Positions 13,005 through 24,741 of a stretch of 64,000 bases of DNA are shown here, in pieces. Made by a program: the position numbers and the translations under genes. The notes under the pieces are model-generated. The model did no database searches. It worked only from the letters and a program-made list of their open reading frames with translations, and was not told the DNA's origin. How positions within the stretch are numbered: the stretch's first letter is position 1; each line of letters opens with the position of its first letter. Source of the DNA: Oopsacas minuta. Lineage: Eukaryota > Porifera > Hexactinellida > Lyssacinosida > Leucopsacidae. The stretch is taken from positions 581,068-645,067 of the forward strand of contig JAKMXF010000122.1 in NCBI GenBank assembly GCA_024704765.1, in the 5' to 3' direction.

Positions 13005-14862
13005 AGTGGGCGCCTTTGGGCGGGTCTAGAAATTATTGAAAATGAAATTTAGAAAGATATACTTTCGAAATTGTCAACTATTCAACTTGCAATTGTTTGC
13101 ATTGTAAGATCGGGGACCTAAAAGGTAGGTCAAGGAGCAGAAATATGGATAAAAATAGAGGGCTAAAAATGCTTGAGAATGAAAATAAACATTTAATTTG
13201 TTTTACAAACGAGTTAAAATTAATCACATAATGCATACGAATAAAGATAAATGCCATTGAATTAATAAAAATCCAGGAATGCGGAAATAACTCAAGGGTA
13301 TTTGAATAATAAATATTTGTGGTTTTCAGGTTTTCAAATTTCAAATTTTAGCTAAGTTTGAGACTTTGGTTAGACATGTTATAAGTTCATTAAGTAACTA
13401 ATAATAACATATTTCTAGGTTTGAAATAGTGTCAAATCGAATGCACACATTAATTTGGTAAATAGCAAAGTCAAATTTTCACCTATTACCGCATAGTTTC
13501 ACACTATGCAATATATGCCGATTAACTGTACTGCTAGCTGTATCCACTCAATTTTTGATGATAGGAAACAGATTTAGCAAATGGCCTTATTTTAGGTGCT
13601 TTGAGAGTACTGGGCATATAAATGTAATAAAATCATTTTCGGAGAAGTTGGGGATTTTGATGATTTTATTTCTTGATTGTATTATCAAAATCTACATACA
13701 AAACCACGGAGAGTTTGAATTACACAACAAGTTCAGCATCAAATATTCTGTGGAGGGAGAAAAAAACAAGTCTTTTTGAATTGTCATCAAGTTTATCTGG
13801 TGGCACATCAGAAACTAAACTAATATGATCTAAGCTGTTTAATAATTCTCTCAATGTATAAGTATTAGACATTTAATCTACAATTTTTGGTGAAGTAATA
13901 ATTTCTGCAATAAATATTCTACATCAAAACAGTAGTTCTCGAAATGTTAATGAGAAATCTCAGCATAGTTGACCAAATTATAAAATACTTTATAATAATT
14001 TGATATATACTAGTCCATTAATGTCAAAATCTCCCCCTTACCGAAGTAAATCTAGGCATATAATACGTTATACGCGTATTATACACCCTAGATTTACATC
14101 AAAGAATATGAAATACTTCACTCTCTTCGTATAATAGGTTCAAATATATGTATTATACGTTTATCCGTATTATACATATACGTGAATTATACAACTTAGA
14201 ATATGCTTAAGTTAAAAAATCTAGAGTTGGAACTTCAATATTCATGTTCAGTATGCTTTAATCGAAATTCCTCTTCCAATGTTACAAGTGCTAAAATGCA
14301 ATAATAATATTTGACCAATTTGGATACATCGCAGAACAGAAACTGCCATAACCATAAATATAAAAACAATCTTTACTATAACAACCAATATATTGTTCAT
14401 TCAGAATGAAAATAGTTATTTCTAAGTTGTAAGATATGCAAAATTCAATGAGATAGATTATAAAAATCAAGCCTATTCGCACTCCTGTGGATTTCGTCGC
14501 GGAGATTTGTTGCACAGCCTTTTCGTTGTTGAATTGAATAGAACTAAAGAATCAAATAATTTGTGGTAATTAGAAACCAGATACGTTGTACATGGTCCCG
14601 TACCGCGACCAGATCTAGCCTAAATAATATTCACAACAAATACGATCAAAATCCTGTTCATCAAGTAGGTATGGATTCCAATGGCCCAATCCAAAAACTA
14701 GAGGTAGTTAGAGATGTTGACAACATCCAGGAGCAAAATTACCACAAATCCAATGTAAAAATTATCCCCTAAAGTAAAAATAGTAAATGAAAATACACAT
14801 AATCATCGAATAAATACAATATCATTTAACGAATTCAATAAAAACCATTTCATCAACAACAG
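13005..14862. other. Intronic stretch, nothing recognised
   Basis: AT-rich intron without coding signatures. Short self-complementary runs such as TATACGCGTATTATAC occur between 14050 and 14180, apparently simple AT-rich palindromes. Confidence 0.5.
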
Positions 14863-14925
14863 TGGTTCTCAAACTGGGGTACGCCAGCACTTTTCCTAGG
14901 GATACGCTGGTGTTTCACCTAATCA
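14863..14925. mobile_element. Solo hAT-type terminus
   Basis: The sequence CAGTGGTTCTCAAACTGGGG starting at 14863, followed by TACGCCAG and an inverted CTAGGGATACGC, is a typical hAT (Charlie-like) end. I could not find a matching second end, so this is a truncated copy. Confidence 0.55.
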
Positions 14926-15240
14926 TATACAAATATTTCGAGTTACACTCCATCATGTCAACAGACTCAGCACATAGATAGTAATTTCATGCCAAATAAT
15001 TAATATGTAGAATTATAGAATCTACGAGTAATTTCAATTATGTCATAGCATTTAGTTTCCATATAATCCAAAATAGATTAAATATAATCAATATTTGAAA
15101 ATGTCGAGTAGAAATGAATAGTCAGATTATAAGATTATATGATCCTTGCGTAGTCTCGATTTGTAGTGTTACGATTTGATGTAATTAGTTGTTGTGTACC
15201 TCTCAAGTAGGCAGGAGAAGTTATGAAGCTATAAGAACTC

Positions 15241-15302
15241 AAATATATATTCTAGGTTAGAATATATATTCGAGTATATATTCTAACCTAGAATATATAT
15301 TT
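15241..15302. repeat. 62-bp near-perfect palindrome
   Basis: Two 28-bp arms (AAATATATATTCTAGGTTAG.. and its exact complement) flank a 6-base centre TTCGAG. It lies directly upstream of the integrase remnant. It can form a long hairpin or cruciform. Confidence 0.9.
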
Positions 15303-16122
15303 GATGACTCCACAGATTGGCCAATTGGGCATCGTTTTGTGCAGTTTCAGAAGAACAGTGGTTACCATTCTGGAATTAAACAATCCCCATTCAAGGCCCT
15401 GTTTGGACGTGATGCACAAGTTGGACTACTTTAAGCATCCCTTCCTAGTGAAATCCTAGAACGCCTTGTGTCCGAAGACGACCTAATGGCTGCATATCAG
15501 CAATCTGGCCCCTCTCAAGTCTCTTCAGGTAACCAGACCACAGTTTCTCCAAATCTTCCTACATAAGAAGATAAGTCACCTGATGCCTCAGAAGCTACTT
15601 CTTCAACATCTTTATCTGCTCACCGTCTCAGGTAACCGCTATGCAAATACGGCACGACAACATTCAACTCAACCACAAGAGAGCAGCTGAAGGACAGATA
15701 GCTCAGGCCGAACGCATGTTGAAACGCAGTCGTCTAGAGCAGGCTGCTGGAAACCCTGGAGATAATGTAATTATTCCAATCCCTTTAGTGGATCGCGGTA
15801 GAGGTGATCCTCGAAACATCATGTGTGTAATTCTGAAAAGAAATGAAAATGACATGTACCGTATAGCAGTCCGTGCAGGAATTCTGAAAGGATCTTACAG
15901 CCGAAATCAATTTGATTTGTGTCCCCATCCGCTGTACAGTGTGAACGATTTCACCACAGATAAAGAAATAGCCCTGCGCAAGCTGTTCAACAAGGGTTTG
16001 CCAAGTGCAACTGTACACAAAGTGGCAAACAATGCAAATCAAACAAGTGTAAATGTTTCAAGGCTGGACTTAAATGTAATAGCAAGTGTCACGCGACTAT
16101 GACCTGCCCCAACAAGATCTGA
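15303..16122 (+). pseudogene. Retroelement integrase C-terminal remnant with Cys-rich tail (KRBA2/SCAND3-like)
   Basis: The first part (15310-15480) reads WPIGHRFVQFQKNSGYHSGI, SPFKALFGRDAQ and PSEILERL, the end of an integrase core like those in KRBA2/SCAND3-type genes. The second part (15641-16010) reads QAERMLKRSR, PLVDRGRGDPRNIM, MYRIAVRAGILKGSYSRNQF. After a frameshift near 16000 a cysteine cluster follows (KCNC..GKQC..NKCKCFKAGLKCNSKCH) and a stop at 16120-16122. In-frame stops occur at about 15434 and 15566. The order is that of the known proteins: integrase core, basic linker, Cys-rich tail. No gag, protease or reverse transcriptase is visible. Confidence 0.65.
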
Positions 16123-16383
16123 ATGGGAACGATATGTGAATTTTTTAAGTCAGTATGCTGTAATCACATGCTTTTAATGCATATTGATATAAATTAATTA
16201 AATTCATAATTACGTTTCAGTCAATCTGTCAAAATACCGGCCAATGATTCAGTCAATTTGTAAAATGGCTGAAAATTCTAGTCAATTAGTAAATTGCCTG
16301 AGTGAATCACTCAATTTACAAATTGACTGGAAATTTCAGTCAATTTGTAAATTGACTGATTTATACATTGACTGTAACATATT
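16123..16383. repeat. Cluster of AGTCAATTTGTAAA inverted and direct motifs
   Basis: Between 16219 and 16375 the motif AGTCAATTTGTAAA and its complement recur at least seven times with small changes, in both orientations, e.g. CAGTCAATTTGTAAATTGAC at 16339. The pattern is a mixture of short tandem and palindromic copies. It borders a family A terminus at 16384. Confidence 0.7.
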
Positions 16384-16495
16384 AGTTGAATTTGTAATGA
16401 TAACTGCAATTCTTCATGATCGAAGAGAATAAATTCAATTGCCAGGAAATTTTGGCAATTCTTTGCTTAGCTAGCCGTGTGTATAGTAGGCCATG
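16384..16495 (-). mobile_element. Long-TIR element family A, copy 2 (solo end)
   Basis: Only the outermost 110 bp of the shared terminus is present (AATGATAACTGCAATTCTTC, TTGCTTAGCTAGCC, GTATAGTAGGCCATG). The rest is absent. Confidence 0.75.
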
Positions 16496-16897
16496 GGTGG
16501 CCACCACTAAAATAAGTGCTGATGTCCGGCCGTGCAACTCTTCCTGGCCATACCATTAGGACTATGGTCTTAAGATTTTACAAGAGGTGCAGACATATGT
16601 GGAGATGTGCACCTCGATATACGATTTTCATTACGCCAATTTGACATGATGAAGCAGTATTTTATGATTTCTTTGTTTTGCTTATTGTGACAAAACCATA
16701 TACAGAAGAAACATGGAATATGGTATACATGTTGATAATGACATGTGCTAAAATCTATTAGCCTTTCAAATTCAGTTAGATAATGGACCATGGAATTAGA
16801 GTCAATTTAAAATTATGTCGTGTCACCATAACATAACCTTTGTAAATCCTGTTCTTAAATATAACTCTCAAGCGATAATATTATAATTAGAACTATA

Positions 16898-18236
16898 CAG
16901 GGTGTCCCATAATTATTGTCGTATCCGATATTTGTAGATATTCGTTTCCCGTATATCCAGTATGCATTCAATTTGCTTAGTTTTTCATATAACAAGTACT
17001 AGTGTGAATTATCATTAGAATTTATAAGGAACCTTATATTTTCTCCCGTGACTTTATCAAAATCGAGTATTTCATTAACTTGTTTAATTATTTCATAATG
17101 AATGTCAAAATTCCTCCGAAACTCTTCGTAACAGGGCAGTCGGAATGATTATTGGTGGGATGGTGCAGAAAGATGTTGCTAAGACCTTAGAAAAACCACT
17201 CAGAACGATACAGCGTTGGTGGGCACGATATAGACGAGATCAAGATCTAGGACATAAGGTCGGTGCTGGGCGTCCAAAACGATCACAAGGGAGGCGAAGA
17301 TAGTTATTTCCAAATATCTGGGCACAATTCGTCAATCCACTAGAAAGATCGCGATAAAACTCAAGCGAAAGGGTTATGGTACCTCTAAATCGACTGTTCA
17401 CCGCTATTTGAAGGAAACGATTGGAGCGACTGCCTATAAATACCCAAAATTCCCAAATTGAGTGAAAAACAGAGGGAAAATGGGCTAAATTTTTGTATTG
17501 AAAGGGAAAATTGGGATTTGGATGAGTGGAAACGAGTCCTATGGAGTGATGAATCACCATACGAACTATTTCATCACAGTTCCGCCCAAAATGATAGGGT
17601 TTGGTCCACTGACAGCTCCAAAGTACCACCTCGTGAAGTTATCAAAATCCCCCAATAGTGATGGTCTGGACCATTATGAGCTATCGTGGCCTCTCAGTAT
17701 ACATTTCGTTCCTCCTAAACAGACTGTAAACTCTCAATATTATGTAAAAGAGATATTGGAGAAATCTTATCGACTTGCGATGGGTCGTTCAAAAACGGCA
17801 GGCAGCATTCTGACCAGGAAATTAATACCTAACATGTCTCGGGCCATATTTATGCAAGACGGGGCACCAGCACACACTGCCAGTCGCACACAGGAATGGT
17901 GCAAAAACAACATGCCCGCTTTCTGGGCCAAAGGGGAATAGCCTGGCAATTCACCGGATTTAAATCCGATAGAAAATTTCTGGAGTATTTTGCAGGAGAA
18001 GTTGAGTGAGATGAAACCCTCAACCAACCTCAATCAGTTCGCAGAAAATCTCAACGGTGGCTGGAGGGACATTAATCCATTTATCTTGGAAAATTTAGTT
18101 GCTGGAATGCCAGCACGTTTTGATACATGTATACAATTGAAAGGAGGATATATTGGGAAATAATTGTCTTCTTTTCTCAATTAATGGCAATAATAACATA
18201 AGATGAAGGATACGACAATAATTATGGGACACCCTG
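16898..18236 (+). mobile_element. Tc1/mariner-superfamily element, DD37E type (decayed)
   Basis: A 1,339-bp element with inverted ends CAGGGTGTCCCATAATTATT (16898) and AATAATTATGGGACACCCTG (ending 18236), flanked by TA (16896-16897, 18237-18238). It encloses one plus-strand transposase pseudogene. Confidence 0.93.
17110..18164 (+). pseudogene. DD37E transposase pseudogene
   Basis: In order: a helix-turn-helix (VGMIIGGMVQKDVAKTLEKP, TIQRWWARYRRDQ); a second one (IAIKLKRKGYGTSKSTVHRY); the first Asp in VLWSDESPYELF (about 17545); the second in IFMQDGAPAHTASRTQ (about 17860); and the Glu in NSPDLNPIENFW (about 17975). Counting through the stop, 37 residues separate the second Asp and the Glu. 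That spacing defines the DD37E group described from mosquitoes and other animals. Breaks: frameshifts near 17280, 17455 and 17600, and TAG at 17939-17941 where relatives have the Trp of E-W-P-G-N-S-P-D. Confidence 0.88.
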
Positions 18237-18238
18237 TA

Positions 18239-19084
18239 TATAATAAATTAATAGATATTGAGGCTACTTGATCAACCAACGCTTCCATCTTTAAAAAAAG
18301 ATGTTTAAAGACTTAACATCATTCAAAAATATTAGCTGAATTTTTGAACAGTTACCGAGATATTGCCGAGCATTGACGCTTTTCAAAATGTCACAAAGTG
18401 GCATTATTATCGAGAAGGCTTCACTTCTAGAATTACTTATTATGGTATTTAGATGTTATGTAGAAAGTTTCGTGCTTTTCACATCAAAAGCACACTCAGA
18501 GTTGCACGCGTGCCGAAATTCGTATCACAGGCCCGAAATTTTAGTGTGCCCCAGCCTACGGCCCGCAAGAACCCCGCAAAATACTTCTAAAGAAACTATC
18601 TATCTAAACTAGTTAGGAATCCCTACTAGGAACTGAGTTTCTGAAAACTGATGCGTAAATGTGAAGACTTACTTTACTAAGTTTCATTTACTTATGTATT
18701 CCCTAATTGATAATCATAATCATGACAAGAAAAAACGGTTCAGATCGGTCGTAATCATTGTGTGTTGTGCCCGACCCACAAGGCCCGCGTGCAACTCTGG
18801 CACAACTTTGCACATTTTTGCACTTAGCAGCTGCACTAGTAGTTAATGCACAATGATGCTAGATGTATATACCATCAGCTAATGTTGCCGAATATTAGCT
18901 AATTGTACCGATATCTGATCCGTATAAGGATTCTGTATCTTGTATTGAACTACAGACGGAATTTACATGAACTATAACGGTGGTTATGCAAAGTATTCCT
19001 GGGCGGGGGGCATGGGTGAGCAATTGGCAACCTTTTTTGGTTTTATAAACGAACGCGGAATTACTAAATATTTATTGAAAATAC
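18239..19084. other. Intronic stretch, nothing firm
   Basis: No gene. Stretches rich in GGCCCG/GCCCGCG near 18500-18560 and 18770-18800 look like inverted partners (GTGCACGCG.. / ..GCGTGCAACTC), perhaps an old foldback, but I could not define its ends. Confidence 0.4.
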
Positions 19085-21774
19085 CAGGGTTCTATCTAGG
19101 ATTTTAAATTTGGGGGGGAAGCTTTGAAATCCTTAGTACCCAATTATCAAAATATTATAACCTTGAAGTAAACACCAAACATTTAATCTAATCCTTAATA
19201 ATGAAGATTTCTATCGTTAGTAAAACATGAAAGGGCCGCTCATAAATTGATTTTTCTAATTTTCATTCCTTTATAATGCTCCAATACTGCCTCTAAATTT
19301 TCATCAGATAGGTGATCAGGACCTTCAATACATATGCGCATACAATAATCAAGTGTCTCTTCACTCATTCGACTGCGAAGTCTCGTTTTTATTAATTTCA
19401 TATTGCTGAAACTCCTTTCGACTGTGGCTGTTGTCACTGGTAATACTTCCAAAATAGCGGCTATCTTTGCCAAGTTTGGAAATGCAGCATATATCTCTCC
19501 ATTCCCCAGCAGTCTTGAGAGTACAAATTGTAAGGACCTACCTTTGTACTGTAGGAAAATTAAGCGTCGAAACAATTTCCACTCTGACTCAGTTTCTTTA
19601 GCTTCGATGTCAGGCTGTGATATACCTTCATTTCCTCCTACATTGATCCTTTGTTCTACACTATAAAAATCCGTGAGTGTCTTAATCTGTTCCATTCCGT
19701 ACTCTGATAATTCTTCTTCTCTACCAGGAAGATGACGAGGGTCAAAAACAGACATGGCTGAAATGAGTTCAGTAGACTCCATCCGGACATTAATATGATC
19801 TATGACACTTTGGAGGTATGGTCGATATACCTTGTGAAGAAATTCACTCTTCTCTTCTTCCAATACCACGATGTGTTTCTCTCCTAATTGAGCATCATCA
19901 ATAAAAACCAAAGAATGTTCCTTGAACCATGTGCTGCTTGTTACATCTTCTTTGAGCTCCAACAGCCGTTTAGTAGTACTAGCAACCATCGATGGCACAC
20001 TCGCAAGATCAATATCCTTGGCTTGTAGACTTCCTTGCAATTTCGCTACGATATGAAGAACATCTGATAGCATGTAAATACATGCGACAGTCTTGTACTT
20101 CAATAAGAGAGTTGCAATTCCATGTGATTCTGCATCCCCAGTTTCTGCGTATATCTCTTCAAATGTACTGACCAAAGCTGGTAAACTCCGTCGCACAACA
20201 GACACAGCTCTCTCACGGGCTAACCACCGAGTATCACTAGGCTTCTGCATTTTGATTTCAGGAGCCTGAAGTTCAGCTTGAATCTCAGCAAGTTTCTCAG
20301 CTTTTTTGGGAGAAAAGTGAAAAGCCTTCCAGATTGTTAATAGTGTACCCAAAACTCTCTTCACTACTGTATGTTCTGATGCAGCATTTAATGCAGCAAG
20401 TTGAAGCTTATGGCAGCGACAGTGCACATAGATAGAGCTTGGTGCATGTAATCTTAGCCGTATTTGAACACCACTTCTGTGACCCGACATAGTATTTGTA
20501 CCATCAAAACCAAGTCCACGCATCTTATCAAAACAAATGTTTTTGGAATGAAGAAAAGTTCGAAGGTAACAAGCGATCGCTTGAGCATTTTTCTCCTTCG
20601 CATGCAAAATTCCAAGAAAATGTTCTACTGGTTTATTATCTTCTATCCAACGTGCACATACTGACAACTCTTCTTGTGATGCTACATCCGTACTTTCATC
20701 TGCCATTAATGAATAATATGGGCTAGCACTGAGACTGGTGATGATCCTCTTCTCGAGTACATTGCTAATACTTGAGAGAAGTTCCACTATAGTGGTATAT
20801 GATTCATATGTCGCATTGTGTGGACACTTCTCTCTGTGAGATTTCAGTATGATGTCCCCATTCTCAATTTGTAAAGTAATGAGGTTTTCAAATGTAGTTG
20901 TATGGGGGATATGATGCTTAACCAAGAAATATAAGGATCGGATAAGCTTTTTCATAATGTCACGGTTCTGTTTCTTCTCCTCCGCAGTGGCTGCTTCCAA
21001 TTGTTCCATTACATTACCATGTTCCTCTGTTGATTGAGACATAACCATTCTTTCGATCGCTGCTGCGTGCCAATCAGATTTCTCATGTTGTATTAGCAAA
21101 CTTTTCGCCTTCACCCAATTGTTTATAGGTCTTGTCACCCATGCACCTCTCGCTTGTACCGGTGGTTTACCATGGACCTTACAAATCGTACACACCATAC
21201 CATTTTGGGATGAATCGTAGTCCATCCAAGTATATTCATTCTTCCAAGTAGGATTATAAACTAAGTTGTCCTTGTAGGCTCGCATTTTTTTGGCTGTTTT
21301 AGAAGCGCATGGAGTAGAAACAATCGCATCTTCCTCTGGTAGTTGTGGTTCAGACTCAGATATATTGTTGCAATCCGAAATATTTCTTTTAGTTCCTCGA
21401 ATGATAACAAATTTATCCATGTGGTAACACTGGGTTAATCAATTATTACCTATGTGAAGTTAACAAAAAGAATTTTTCCGCTGTATTATACCTCAAGAAT
21501 TCGTACATCACTAATATATAGGCGGCTGGATAGTGGGAAGCTGTACTTTCCAACATATGTTATTATTTCGCAGTTGCAAATTGTATGAAATGTGATTCAG
21601 GTTTCCCACATATTATTTATTTACACTTCAAATAGTATTTTCACAATGAATTGATATTCTAATAATTTATCCATTGAATAATATATTGCGATTAATAGTA
21701 CATTTTATGAGATTTTTGGGGGGAAAGTTGAAGAGTTTGGGGAGGAAGCTTCCCCCCCAGTAGATAGAACCCTG
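19085..21774 (-). mobile_element. Autonomous-looking hAT element with 5-bp TSD
   Basis: The inverted ends CAGGGTTCTATCTA (19085) and TAGATAGAACCCTG (ending 21774) are followed inwards at both sides by a G-run and GGAAGCTT. The direct duplication AATAC lies immediately outside both ends (19080-19084, 21775-21779). Most hAT elements make 8-bp duplications; subgroups with 5 bp are known. The 2,690-bp element encloses one intact ORF on the minus strand. Confidence 0.9.
19240..21420 (-). CDS. hAT transposase, intact ORF (726 aa)
   Basis: This is a cut-and-paste transposase. A TTF-type zinc finger (C77-x2-C80 ... H112-x5-H118, with conserved W residues) binds DNA. The RNase H-like core starts with SLMADESTDVASQEELS (first Asp about residue 241), followed by RGLGFDGTNTMSG (second Asp about 306) and HCRCHKLQL. 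The C-terminal dimerisation block LPVTTATVERSFSNMKLIKT (about 670-690) carries the Glu. The start is ATG at 21420. There are no internal stops or frameshifts over 2.2 kb, and the element still has TIRs and a TSD. This suggests recent activity, or at least recent arrival. Confidence 0.92.
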   Translation of the reverse strand: MDKFVIIRGTKRNISDCNNISESEPQLPEEDAIVSTPCASKTAKKMRAYKDNLVYNPTWKNEYTWMDYDSSQNGMVCTICKVHGKPPVQARGAWVTRPINNWVKAKSLLIQHEKSDWHAAAIERMVMSQSTEEHGNVMEQLEAATAEEKKQNRDIMKKLIRSLYFLVKHHIPHTTTFENLITLQIENGDIILKSHREKCPHNATYESYTTIVELLSSISNVLEKRIITSLSASPYYSLMADESTDVASQEELSVCARWIEDNKPVEHFLGILHAKEKNAQAIACYLRTFLHSKNICFDKMRGLGFDGTNTMSGHRSGVQIRLRLHAPSSIYVHCRCHKLQLAALNAASEHTVVKRVLGTLLTIWKAFHFSPKKAEKLAEIQAELQAPEIKMQKPSDTRWLARERAVSVVRRSLPALVSTFEEIYAETGDAESHGIATLLLKYKTVACIYMLSDVLHIVAKLQGSLQAKDIDLASVPSMVASTTKRLLELKEDVTSSTWFKEHSLVFIDDAQLGEKHIVVLEEEKSEFLHKVYRPYLQSVIDHINVRMESTELISAMSVFDPRHLPGREEELSEYGMEQIKTLTDFYSVEQRINVGGNEGISQPDIEAKETESEWKLFRRLIFLQYKGRSLQFVLSRLLGNGEIYAAFPNLAKIAAILEVLPVTTATVERSFSNMKLIKTRLRSRMSEETLDYCMRICIEGPDHLSDENLEAVLEHYKGMKIRKINL

Positions 21775-21779
21775 AATAC

Positions 21780-23017
21780 TAAATATAGAAGAGAGGTTTG
21801 CTAATAGAGCTAGCATTGAATTTCCAGCTTCTTCTGGCTTGACCACTTTTCCAGCACCTTTATCTAATATACGAGATGTGACGTCAAGGTAGCCTCCAAA
21901 ACACATCACCCAAATTGTATAGCTATATGCTTCACATATTCTGTGCTATCCATACTATCCTGGGATATTAGAGCTAGTGAGTGAAAGATTCAGGGGAAGT
22001 GTAAGCGGGTGAGGGTGGCCAAAAAACGAAGTACAGTAGAATTGGGGAAATGAGGTTTCTATGGCGTATTATAGCCAGTGTGAGAAATTTGTAAGGTGTC
22101 CTATTTCACTGGATTGTTTCCGATATGTTAGCGATTTAGGGTCCTCAGATGTCCACAAATGTTTGTGTTTAGGTCCCAAAAAAACAAGATCACCCCGGAG
22201 ACAAATAGAAACGCCTGGAGCAGTATCTCGAGAGAATATACGCTCTGAATCAACAAATGGAGTCATTTCATCTAGAAAACATGAAGTTATATACTTGTGA
22301 AGATAAAATTGGGAGCGTACAACGTCACTCCCCCTCGTTTTTATGATATATCCAAAAAATGTGTGGGCGTGCCTAATTAACGGGACGTGACATATGGTCC
22401 CGGAACATGTAGATGCCTAAAGTACGGCATATGACGTTGTAGTAAACATCCAAATTCATCTCACAAAGTGTATAACTATATGTATATGGATAAGACACCG
22501 CAACAAGATTTCAAAAACATGTATATATATATATATATATATAATTTCTGGCTATATTAAATCGATTGTGCCCCCCTCCCCACATATTTTAGAATAATCC
22601 GCTACTGTGGCTAAGCACAACGTTTATGAGATAAACAACACATAATTAGCTTATGATACTTTGTCCATTAGTAATAAAACTAATAATGGTAGCTAATTTA
22701 TTTGAATTAATGTAAGTATTCAATTGAAAACTTTCTAACCCAAATAATTCTGAAGCAGTTAAGAGAAATAATTTAAAGATTCGAAGTTACCACAGTAGAT
22801 AGAGACTAATGTGGGGCCAGTGGGGCTTGTCTTCTAGGTCTCAGAGAAGCGGAAATTTGTCAATAACTGACAAAAGCCATGTCTTCAATATGTCTATTAT
22901 TCTGAGACTCCCTATATCGAAATAGAGGGGCCCGTTCGAAGGACTAGAACAAATATATATTTATCTCTACTACGTACTTGAAATAATCATTATCAACAAA
23001 CTACTCTACAAAATAAC
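21780..23017. other. Intronic stretch, nothing recognised
   Basis: No gene seen. An (AT)n microsatellite lies at about 22520-22543. The ORF-like stretches near 22061-22300 on both strands overlap and show no domain. Confidence 0.5.
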
Positions 23018-23244
23018 CTTAGCAACTAGCTCATCAGGATCACTGGCTTCAGATACTTCAAAAGGAAGAGGAGGAGAGAAACAATCAACAAAGATAGGTG
23101 GATGTTCATTACTGTCCTCAACAATAATTGTAACTATAGCACTTCCAGTCATTTGGGTTCCTCCAGCATTATCAGTCGCATGAACAGTGAATTGAAAACT
23201 AGTATCTTGCTCATAATCAACCTTCGTATTCAAACTAATCACAC
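23018..23244 (-). CDS. Large cadherin, internal exon 5 of 6
   Basis: This exon encodes VISLNTKVDYEQDTSFQF, HATDNAGGTQMTGSA, the linker EDSNEHPPIF, and FEVSEASDPDELVAK at the start of the next EC repeat. It starts at phase 1 after gtttctttag and ends at phase 0 before gttatt. Its last codons join exon 6 to give ELVAK-VCAGDLDTSN, the consensus V-x-A-x-D-x-D. The length is 227 bp. The upstream intron of 17.6 kb carries the RAG1-like transposon and the large inverted duplication. The donor gttatt is a poor match to the usual gtaagt. Confidence 0.9.
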
Positions 23245-23688
23245 CTAAAGAAACAGGATAAATACAAAAATAATATAATATTGGAAATAAAGTAAACCAT
23301 AGCCTTCTCTATATAGGGGCTACCATGAACCTCGAATTTTTGGGCTAGGGATATAGTAGCGTACGGTATATAGTATGTTAGTATATAGAATGTATTCATA
23401 TAATACAAACAATAGTTTATGCCCAAGTAAATATACAAGGGTTGTTCAATAACACAGTGTAACAACTTTTTGTTTATTTGGTTATTTACCTGTTTTTGGA
23501 TAATTCTGACGTGAGGAATTCGAATTTGACTGTGCTTTTAATGTATCATCAATAATTTTAGTGGAAATGTCAAATTCTACTTTTTTGATTTTCTCTTCAT
23601 ATTACCCATTATACATTGGCATGACATTATATTCATTTCAAATATTGATTTACTTAGATAAATTGTTGTCTACAGATTGTATTTGTTG
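23245..23688. other. Intronic stretch, nothing recognised
   Basis: Intron just upstream of cadherin exon 5. No repeat ends recognised. The CACAGTG at 23453 has no inverted partner and is taken as chance. Confidence 0.5.
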
Positions 23689-24654
23689 ATGGCTGCCAGG
23701 AGAATTTGTAAGCTGTCACCAGATTCGTTTTGCTATGTGTGCGGATACTAAATTGGACCAAGACAAGTCAAGCATAATATAACACCCGGTACAAAATTGT
23801 GTATTGCGTATTATGCCTATTTTGGCATGCCAATGGGTGATCAAGACAAAATGTGGTCTCCTCACTTCTGCTGTGGATCATGTCGTTCCACCTTAGAAGG
23901 ATGGCTACGTGGAACCCGAAGGCGTATGCCATTTGCAATACCTCGAATTTAGAGAGAACCAGTTAACCACCATGATAACTGCTACTTTTGTATAGTAGAT
24001 ATTACAAAATATAAAGGAAAAAGAAAAGATAAAAAACATATCGTTTATCCGAATATTCCATCGTCTATTGCCCCAGTGTCGCACAATGAAGATCTGCCAA
24101 TTCTGATTTCTCCTTTCTTAGAAGGAACTGTTGAACCTGAGTACATATCTTCTAGTAAGGAAGATTATATCAGCTTCGACGAAGACTTATCATGGGAACC
24201 ACATTTTCCTAATCAGCAAGAACTAAATGACTTGGTCAGAGAATTAGGTCTGACAAAATCTAATTCGGAGCTTTTGGGATCTCGTCTCAGAGAGTGGAAT
24301 TTACTTGATCCTAGTTGTAAGATATCTATCTACAGAAAACGGCATCATAATTTTGCATCTTTCTACAAATATTCGCTTTCCAATTCTTTGTGTTACTGTT
24401 CTGATGTGGATGGCCTTTTTGACGAGATTGGTGTGGAATACAACCCTTCAGATTGGCGTCTCTTCATTGATAGCTCTACAAGAAGTCTAAAGGGTGCTTT
24501 GCTTCACAATGGCAATGAATTTCCAACCGTTCCCCTAGCTCACTCAGTTCATTTAAAGGAAAATTATGACAATGTGAAACATATGATGGAGATGATCAAC
24601 TATCAAACACATAAATGGGATGTTTGTGGCGACTTCAAATTGCTAGGATTTTGA
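23689..24654 (+). pseudogene. Zinc-cluster repeat-type protein, pseudogene
   Basis: One plus-strand frame of 322 codons runs from ATG at 23689 to TGA at 24652-24654, with only two internal stops (TAA 23749, TAG 23950). It encodes DSFCYVCGY, PHFCCGSCRSTLEGW, CYFCIVDI (three C-x2-C pairs, probably zinc ligands), SSIAPVSHNEDLPIL, ELNDLVRELGLTKSNSELL, WRLFIDSSTRSLKGALLHNG and WDVCGDFKLLGF. Proteins with these blocks recur in many arthropod and other invertebrate genomes; I know no assigned function. A homologue sits inside the hAT-type element at 41336-43523, so this one is probably also of transposon origin. The C-terminal part is missing. Confidence 0.75.
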
Positions 24655-24741
24655 ACAATCATTATTCAATATATTGAAATATGAACTTACTATTGGAGAA
24701 CAGCAGAAAAACGAGGATATCATTCGGAAAAGGTACATCAA

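Noticed and set aside
22520-22543. (AT)n tract as a structural or origin element
   Set aside because: Plain dinucleotide microsatellite; similar tracts occur at 41301 and 43565.
23453-23459. Another CACAGTG heptamer near cadherin exon 5
   Set aside because: No inverted partner, no conserved block behind it and no TSD; a 7-mer is expected by chance several times in 64 kb.
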